DNA of 36,291 nucleotides. Source: Aequorivita sp. Lineage in GTDB: Bacteria > Bacteroidota > Bacteroidia > Flavobacteriales > Flavobacteriaceae. Of this stretch, positions 31,865 through 36,291 are shown in pieces (the first letter of the stretch is position 1; each line of letters opens with the position of its first letter). The DNA lies in the NCBI GenBank assembly GCA_020435825.1, contig JAGQYY010000020.1, positions 1 to 36,291 on the forward strand, written 5' to 3'. The translations under genes and the position numbers were made by a program. The notes beneath the pieces were generated by a model. That model worked only from the letters and a program-made list of their open reading frames with translations. It made no database searches and was not told the DNA's origin.

Positions 31865-32521
31865 TTGATACGAGAAGTAGCACAAATAGAGTATAATACA
31901 GAGCGCCCAAAATTGATTATTCCCGAATACGGCCGCCATATTCAAAAAATGGTAGATCAAGCAATCGCCACAGAAGACAGAGATGAGCGCAATAAAATTG
32001 CCAAAAGCATAATAGCGGTAATGGGCAACCTAAACCCGCACCTTCGCGATGTTCCAGATTTTCAGCCAATGCTTTGGGATCAGCTTTTTATTATCTCAGA
32101 TTTTAAACTTGATGTAGATTCCCCTTTTCCAATTCCTTCTCGTGAAGAATTAATGGAGCGTCCAGAGCCATTGAAATATCCGCAGAACCATCCTAAATAC
32201 CGTTTTTATGGCAATAATATCAAAAGGATGATTGATGTGGCATGCAGTTGGGAAGAAGGCGATAAAAAAGAAGGACTTATTCTTACCATTGCGAACCACA
32301 TGAAAAAATGCTTCCTAAATTGGAACAAAGACACCGTGGAAGACGATGTAATTTTCGAACACCTTTTTGAGCTTTCCGATGGAAAAATCAATCTAAAAAA
32401 TAGCGATGAAGATTTGAGCGATGCTTCCAATTTGTTGAAAAACAAAAAGCGTTTTAACACAAATACTTCCGGAAAGAAAAATTACAAGTCAAACAATAAC
32501 CGCAACCGCAAACGTTATTAA
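31865..32521 (+). CDS. DUF4290 family protein
   Basis: 218 residues from a TTG start at 31865 (MIREVAQIEYNTERPKLIIP), with no earlier ATG available. Conserved family segments: EYGRHIQKMVDQAI, MGNLNPHLRDVPDFQPMLWD, YPQNHPKYRFYGNNIKRMID and ILTIANHMKKCFLNWNKDTV. The last 30 residues are a Lys/Asn/Arg-rich tail that could bind nucleic acid. Function unknown; the family is confined largely to Bacteroidota and is regularly found directly upstream of murA, as here (18 bases). Confidence 0.9.
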   Translation: MIREVAQIEYNTERPKLIIPEYGRHIQKMVDQAIATEDRDERNKIAKSIIAVMGNLNPHLRDVPDFQPMLWDQLFIISDFKLDVDSPFPIPSREELMERPEPLKYPQNHPKYRFYGNNIKRMIDVACSWEEGDKKEGLILTIANHMKKCFLNWNKDTVEDDVIFEHLFELSDGKINLKNSDEDLSDASNLLKNKKRFNTNTSGKKNYKSNNNRNRKRY

Positions 32522-32539
32522 AATTCCAACCATTATTTT

Positions 32540-33853
32540 ATGGGAACTTTTCAAATAGAGGGCGGGCATAAACTTAAAGGTGAAATCACGCCACAAGGTG
32601 CCAAAAACGAAGCCTTACAAATTCTTTGTGCAGTATTATTGACTCCGGAAAAAGTTATTATCGAGAATATTCCAGATATACTAGACGTCAATAAACTGAT
32701 AAAAATTTTAGAAAACCTAGGCGTGAAAATCCAAAAACTTGGAAAGGGCAAATATGCTTTCACGGCTGACGATATCAATCTTAATTACCTAGAATCTGAA
32801 CTTTTCAAGCAGGAAGGCAGCTCATTACGTGGTTCCATCATGATTGTTGGGCCTTTGTTGGCAAGATTTGGAAAAGGTTATATTCCGAGACCTGGCGGCG
32901 ATAAAATTGGAAGAAGAAGACTGGACACGCATTTTGAAGGTTTTATAAAGCTAGGTGCAAAATTCCGATATAATAAAGAAGAACGTTTTTACGGTGTTGA
33001 GGCGCCCAAAGGTTTAAAAGGAGCTTATATGCTTTTGGACCAAGCCTCAGTAACGGGAACTGCAAACATCTTGATGGCTGCAGTTTTAGCTAAAGGGAAA
33101 ACTACCATTTATAACGCAGCTTGTGAGCCCTATATTCAGCAACTTTGCAAAATGCTGAATGCTATGGGTGCTAAAATATCAGGTGTTGGCTCTAACTTAC
33201 TTATTATTGAAGGCGTTGAAGACCTCGGTGGCTGTAAGCACAGGGTTTTGCCAGATATGATTGAAATTGGAAGTTGGATTGGTTTGGCTGCGATGACCCA
33301 TAGCGAAATAACTATTAAAAATGTAAGCTGGGAAAATTTAGGGCTAATTCCGGAAACCTTCAGAAAACTGGGGATTAAACTGAACAAGAAGGGCGATGAT
33401 ATTCATATTCCCTCACAAAAGGAATACGAAATACAAGGCTATATAGACGGTTCCATACTAACCGTAGCAGATGCACCTTGGCCTGGCTTTACCCCAGATT
33501 TATTAAGTATTGTTCTTGTAGTTTGTACACAAGCAAAGGGAAGTGTGCTCATTCACCAAAAAATGTTTGAAAGCCGTTTGTTTTTTGTCGATAAGTTGAT
33601 AGATATGGGTGCAAAAATCATTCTTTGCGATCCGCACCGAGCAACGGTTATTGGCCATAACTTTCAATCTAATCTTAAAGCCACAACAATGGTTTCACCA
33701 GATATTAGGGCTGGTATTTCATTGTTGATTGCAGCACTGTCAGCAGAAGGTATAAGCACCATCCACAATATTGAGCAGATTGATCGTGGTTATGAAAATA
33801 TTGATGAACGGCTTCGTGCCATTGGCGCAAAAATTACAAGAACAGAACCTTAG
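32540..33853 (+). CDS. murA: UDP-N-acetylglucosamine 1-carboxyvinyltransferase, Asp in place of catalytic Cys
   Basis: 437 residues. Transfers enolpyruvate from PEP to UDP-GlcNAc, the first committed step of peptidoglycan synthesis, in the cytosol. Start MGTFQIEGGHKLKGEITPQG with GAKNEAL (Lys22, Asn23 binding substrate). The active-site loop reads RPGGDKIGRRRLDTHFEGF, where the usual PGGC(x)IGARPVDLH has Cys; here it is Asp121 (codon 32900-32902). Asp at this site keeps activity in other bacteria but removes the nucleophile that fosfomycin alkylates. C-terminal segments: GYIDGSILTVADAPWPGFTPD and VVSPDIRAGISL-like TTMVSPDIRAGISLLIAALS. It converges on the coiled-coil gene with a six-base gap. 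Confidence 0.97.
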   Translation: MGTFQIEGGHKLKGEITPQGAKNEALQILCAVLLTPEKVIIENIPDILDVNKLIKILENLGVKIQKLGKGKYAFTADDINLNYLESELFKQEGSSLRGSIMIVGPLLARFGKGYIPRPGGDKIGRRRLDTHFEGFIKLGAKFRYNKEERFYGVEAPKGLKGAYMLLDQASVTGTANILMAAVLAKGKTTIYNAACEPYIQQLCKMLNAMGAKISGVGSNLLIIEGVEDLGGCKHRVLPDMIEIGSWIGLAAMTHSEITIKNVSWENLGLIPETFRKLGIKLNKKGDDIHIPSQKEYEIQGYIDGSILTVADAPWPGFTPDLLSIVLVVCTQAKGSVLIHQKMFESRLFFVDKLIDMGAKIILCDPHRATVIGHNFQSNLKATTMVSPDIRAGISLLIAALSAEGISTIHNIEQIDRGYENIDERLRAIGAKITRTEP

Positions 33854-33859
33854 TAAATT

Positions 33860-34447
33860 TTAAGCTTTACGGTTTTTGTTGATTTCGTCCTGTAGTTTTC
33901 TTCGTAGCTTTTGCTCGCGCTCTAAACTGTTTCTGCGGTAATCTTCCAGTTCAATTTCCATCTCCGCCATTTTCAATTGTGCGGCATTTGTGATTTTGTG
34001 ACTGTTTAGAAATCTGTAGAATAAAAATCCACTTATTAGCAATAAAATTGATATTATACCCCACATGATAGCATTGTAGGTAGCTTTGGATGTTAGAATG
34101 CCAAACACTTCAATCCCATCTTCTTTCTCTTTAGCCTTAATGAGGTTTTGTTGTGTGTTCTTTAGGTTTTGCGCAAGGGAATCAACAGCAATTCTTTCTT
34201 GGGATACCTCGCTTTCCATTAGGGCAATTTTCTTTTGTAAAGTAGAAACGGAGTCTAAAATATTTCGCCTTAAAGTAGCTAATTGTTTTTTTTTAACAAC
34301 CTTATATTCTTGATAACTGTTGCTCTTGTCAAAAGCCTCAGTCATCTGGTCATTTAGTGTGTTTTTATTTACTTGAATTGAATCCTGTGCTGTAATTGTC
34401 AGGCTAAAAAAGAATAGGGGAAGGATTAGTGCTAAAATCTTCTTCAT
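33860..34447 (-). CDS. hypothetical coiled-coil membrane protein with signal peptide
   Basis: 195 residues from the ATG at 34447 (MKKILALILPLFFFSLTITA), chosen because it places a signal peptide at the N-terminus; the longer frame to 34522 adds 25 residues ahead of it. A coiled coil spans about 45-105 (LRRNILDSVSTLQKKIAL and following), then one membrane helix at about 125-145 (YNAIMWGIISILLLISGFLF), then a basic cytosolic coiled-coil tail (EMEIELEDYRRNSLEREQKL). Homologues in flavobacteria are sometimes labelled tRNA (guanine-N1)-methyltransferase, but nothing here resembles TrmD. Function unknown. Confidence 0.75.
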   Translation of the reverse strand: MKKILALILPLFFFSLTITAQDSIQVNKNTLNDQMTEAFDKSNSYQEYKVVKKKQLATLRRNILDSVSTLQKKIALMESEVSQERIAVDSLAQNLKNTQQNLIKAKEKEDGIEVFGILTSKATYNAIMWGIISILLLISGFLFYRFLNSHKITNAAQLKMAEMEIELEDYRRNSLEREQKLRRKLQDEINKNRKA

Positions 34448-34523
34448 GGCTTCAGGTTTGTTGGATGCTTTATTTAACAGTGCAAGAGTAGAAAAAAATG
34501 TGCACAACCGCCCAAATTTCACT

Positions 34524-34772
34524 TCAAATTACAAAATCTTTAACAAACTCCCTAGTTACTACTTTAGAACATGAGAGTGCTCCTGATGGACATTTTTTTA
34601 CCTGTGAAATGATTTTTTTTGTAGTAGCTCCTTCTAAATCAATCCAGGGAATGACTGAAGTTTTGAATACTGAAGAAAGACCTTTTGCACAGGCTTCAGC
34701 ATGAATACAAAGACTAGGTTCATAGGTAACAATAACTTCACCATTGGTGAATATATTCTTGTAGGTTTCCAT
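34524..34772 (-). CDS. YjdI-like 4Fe-4S mono-cluster protein
   Basis: 82 residues. Four cysteines, Cys22 (SLCIHAEAC), Cys28, Cys61 (KKCPSGALSC) and Cys68, in the pattern of the divergent single-cluster ferredoxin domain (Fer4_19). PWIDLEGATTKKIISQVKKC is the conserved middle. Such proteins often occur beside a GNAT acetyltransferase or a CDGSH protein; here the neighbours are a coiled-coil protein and a photolyase. Electron transfer is inferred from the cluster motif only. It is preceded by a 12-bp-arm palindrome. Confidence 0.88.
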   Translation of the reverse strand: METYKNIFTNGEVIVTYEPSLCIHAEACAKGLSSVFKTSVIPWIDLEGATTKKIISQVKKCPSGALSCSKVVTREFVKDFVI

Positions 34773-34808
34773 AGATTTACAATTGGGGTTTGTAAAATTG
34801 TTTTAAAA

Positions 34809-34839
34809 ATATCGATAAAACTACACATTTTATCGATAT
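34809..34839. promoter_or_regulatory. perfect 12-bp-arm palindrome between photolyase and YjdI genes
   Basis: ATATCGATAAAA (34809-34820), loop CTACACA, TTTTATCGATAT (34828-34839). It is 42 bases after the photolyase stop and 37 bases before the YjdI start, both on the minus strand. On that strand it is followed by TTTTT, so it may be an AT-rich terminator; the symmetry would equally suit a dimeric regulator at the YjdI promoter. Confidence 0.65.
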
Positions 34840-34880
34840 AATACGAAAATTAGGAATAATCGTACATAAATTAACAAATT

Positions 34881-36185
34881 TTAAGAAACTGCTTCTTTAT
34901 AAATTTGAAAGCATCTTTCACGTGCTTCTTTGTGGTCAACTATTTTTTCGGGATAATTTTTTGTTCCATATTCTGGAACATATTTTTTAATATATCTGTA
35001 ACCTTTATCAAACTTTTCAATCTGTGTAGTTGGATTAAAGATTCTGAAATACGGAGCTGCATCAACGCCACTTCCAGCTGCCCATTGCCAATTGCCCACG
35101 TTGCTTGCCATTTCGTAATCAAGTAGCTTTTCGGCAAAATAGGCTTCGCCCCAGCGCCAATCTATTAAAAGATGCTTACATAGAAAACTTGCGACGACCA
35201 TTCGCACGCGGTTGTGCATATAGCCTGTTTCATTCAGTTGGCGCATTCCCGCGTCAACTAAGGGATAACCAGTCTTCCCTTCTTTCCACATTTTAAATTC
35301 TTCTTCATTGTTACGCCATTCTATGCGGTCATATTTCTTCTTAAAAGCATTTTCAACTGTTTCCGGGAAATGCCATAGAATTTGCATAAAGAATTCACGC
35401 CAAATAAGTTCCTGCCAAAAAACCTTGTTCTTTTCCACAGTTGCTTTTTTAATTATTTTGCGAATACTAACGGTGCCAAAACGAAGGTGTGGGCCTAAAT
35501 GTGAAGTTGCATCCTCTGCCGGAAAATTTCGCCGTTTTTCGTATTCCTGGATGGTTGTTGGGGTAACATCATAATCGGGAATTCCAATTTTGGATTTTTC
35601 AAAGCCAATATCACATAGCGATAGATTAGGCAAGCGTGAATTTTTATACAGATTTTTAAGAAACTCACGGGTGTAGTAAATCTTTACATCATATTCCTTT
35701 TTAAATTTTTCCATCCACTTCTTCATATATGGTGTGTAAACAATATATGGATCGCCATCGTCTTTCACTATTTCGTCTTTCTCGAAAATAACTTGGTCTT
35801 TGAAAGAGTAAAAACCTATTTTTTTTTCGGCGAGTAGTTTTTCAATTTGCGCATCGCGTTTTTTTGCATAAGGTTCATAATCGTGATTGGTTATTACGTT
35901 TTGAACTTCAAATTCTGAAATCACTTTATTAAAAACTTCCTGTGGCTTGCCGTGATATATTGCAAGACTACTTCCGTATTCCTGCAATTCATCGCGCATT
36001 TTTTGTAGCGTTTCAAAAATAAAGGTCACGCGGGCGTCGTCTTTTGGAAGATCGTTCAGTATTTCTGTATCAAATATAAATAGGGGAAGCACAGGAAATT
36101 TTCCATGGAGCGCCTTGTAAAAACCTACGTTATCGTCCAAGCGCAGATCTCTCCGAAACCAAAAAATGTTTACTTTTTCAGCCAA
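34881..36185 (-). CDS. deoxyribodipyrimidine photolyase / cryptochrome, class I
   Basis: 434 residues from a TTG start at 36185 (MAEKVNIFWFRRDLRLDDNV). Light-driven repair of cyclobutane pyrimidine dimers with FAD. The N-terminal alpha/beta antenna domain is followed by the FAD-binding helical domain: SHLGPHLRFGTVSIRKI, WQELIWREFFMQILWHFP, PLVDAGMRQLNETGYMHNRV, RMVVASFLCKHLLIDWRWGE, and YEMASNVGNWQWAAGSGVDA with PYFRIFNP. The Asn of SNVGNWQW and the dimer-site Trp residues are retained, favouring real photolyase activity over a signalling cryptochrome. It begins directly after the end of an SRPBCC gene; that gap of one base is unusually tight and may reflect a deletion. Confidence 0.95.
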   Translation of the reverse strand: MAEKVNIFWFRRDLRLDDNVGFYKALHGKFPVLPLFIFDTEILNDLPKDDARVTFIFETLQKMRDELQEYGSSLAIYHGKPQEVFNKVISEFEVQNVITNHDYEPYAKKRDAQIEKLLAEKKIGFYSFKDQVIFEKDEIVKDDGDPYIVYTPYMKKWMEKFKKEYDVKIYYTREFLKNLYKNSRLPNLSLCDIGFEKSKIGIPDYDVTPTTIQEYEKRRNFPAEDATSHLGPHLRFGTVSIRKIIKKATVEKNKVFWQELIWREFFMQILWHFPETVENAFKKKYDRIEWRNNEEEFKMWKEGKTGYPLVDAGMRQLNETGYMHNRVRMVVASFLCKHLLIDWRWGEAYFAEKLLDYEMASNVGNWQWAAGSGVDAAPYFRIFNPTTQIEKFDKGYRYIKKYVPEYGTKNYPEKIVDHKEARERCFQIYKEAVS

Positions 36186-36186
36186 T

Positions 36187-36291
36187 TTAATTGATGTTTA
36201 AAGTTGAAAGTCCGCCGTCAATTTCTTTTATAAAATGTTTGCGATGCCAAAGTGTGTAAGGCCCGAAGCGTTTCTCGACTACAAAATATTC
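36187..36291 (-). pseudogene. 3' end of an SRPBCC-family gene, apparently truncated
   Basis: The minus strand reads EYFVVEKRFGPYTLWHRKHF, then IKEIDGG and LSTLNIN before TAA at 36189-36187. The first 27 residues match the late middle of photolyase-associated SRPBCC proteins (FGPYxLWHHKHFxKEIxGG). In that family about 50 further residues follow (a DIVDYKLPFG strand and the long C-terminal helix). Here the reading stops seven residues after the GG, at a short heptad-like stretch (36191-36211). The protein is therefore probably non-functional or altered. The 5' part lies beyond the window, so only the end is judged. Comparison with the family is from memory. Confidence 0.6.

Noticed and set aside
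1..36291. Mobile element or genomic island
   Set aside because: No transposase, integrase, phage or conjugation genes, no flanking repeats at the tRNA, and the genes are core functions.

Overview
The window reads as a core-genome stretch of a marine-type Flavobacteriaceae bacterium (Bacteroidota). Reasons: promoters of the TAnnTTTG type, no obvious Shine-Dalgarno dependence, many TTG starts, and families largely restricted to or typical of Bacteroidota (DUF4290, DUF6495, DUF6122, START-like, YfgM-like TPR protein beside ribH, short methylmalonyl-CoA mutase beta subunit). No phage, insertion sequence, CRISPR array or rRNA operon is visible.

Layout. 1-913: recF (3' part missing at the window edge), divergent from a TPR membrane protein, ribH, a small membrane protein, mutL, two tandem rhomboid proteases and a membrane-anchored endonuclease/exonuclease/phosphatase protein (to 7487). 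7494-8123: WbqC-family protein on the minus strand. 8339-12849: a tightly overlapping operon udk, divIC/ftsB-like, methylmalonyl-CoA mutase small and large subunits. 12934-19409: DUF6122, rlmH (-), nadC, BrkB, DUF2147, priA, and a convergent LytTR response regulator (-). 19622-20840: ribosomal operon rpsF-rpsR-rplI. 20933-25321: DUF6495, an FtsX-type permease (-), hisS, an unrecognised three-gene minus-strand cluster (small lipoprotein, four-helix membrane protein, 44-residue protein) and tRNA-Met (-). 25515-31424: START-like protein, class IV aminotransferase, YqgE (-), HU (-), fmt (-), recQ (-), an AAA/NadR-type ATPase (-). 31500-36291: DUF493, DUF4290, murA, a coiled-coil membrane protein (-), YjdI ferredoxin-like protein (-), a class I photolyase (-), and the 3' end of an apparently truncated SRPBCC gene (-).

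The genes are mostly housekeeping: DNA repair and replication (recF, mutL, priA, recQ, photolyase), translation (rpsF, rpsR, rplI, hisS, fmt, tRNA-Met, rlmH), cell wall and division (murA, divIC) and cofactors (ribH, nadC).

The unusual content is repetitive DNA laid over this ordinary gene set. (1) Palindromic REP-like elements sit in frame inside both methylmalonyl-CoA mutase genes, and a 21-bp minisatellite of similar GC-rich composition sits in the mutL linker. (2) Most longer intergenic gaps carry short imperfect arrays with a strict 7- or 8-nt period but a different unit each time; two of them touch a stop codon and one coincides with the break in the SRPBCC gene. (3) Several promoters run directly into a hairpin at the expected 5' end of the mRNA. 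Also notable: MurA has Asp in place of the usual catalytic Cys, and MutL lacks the endonuclease motif.
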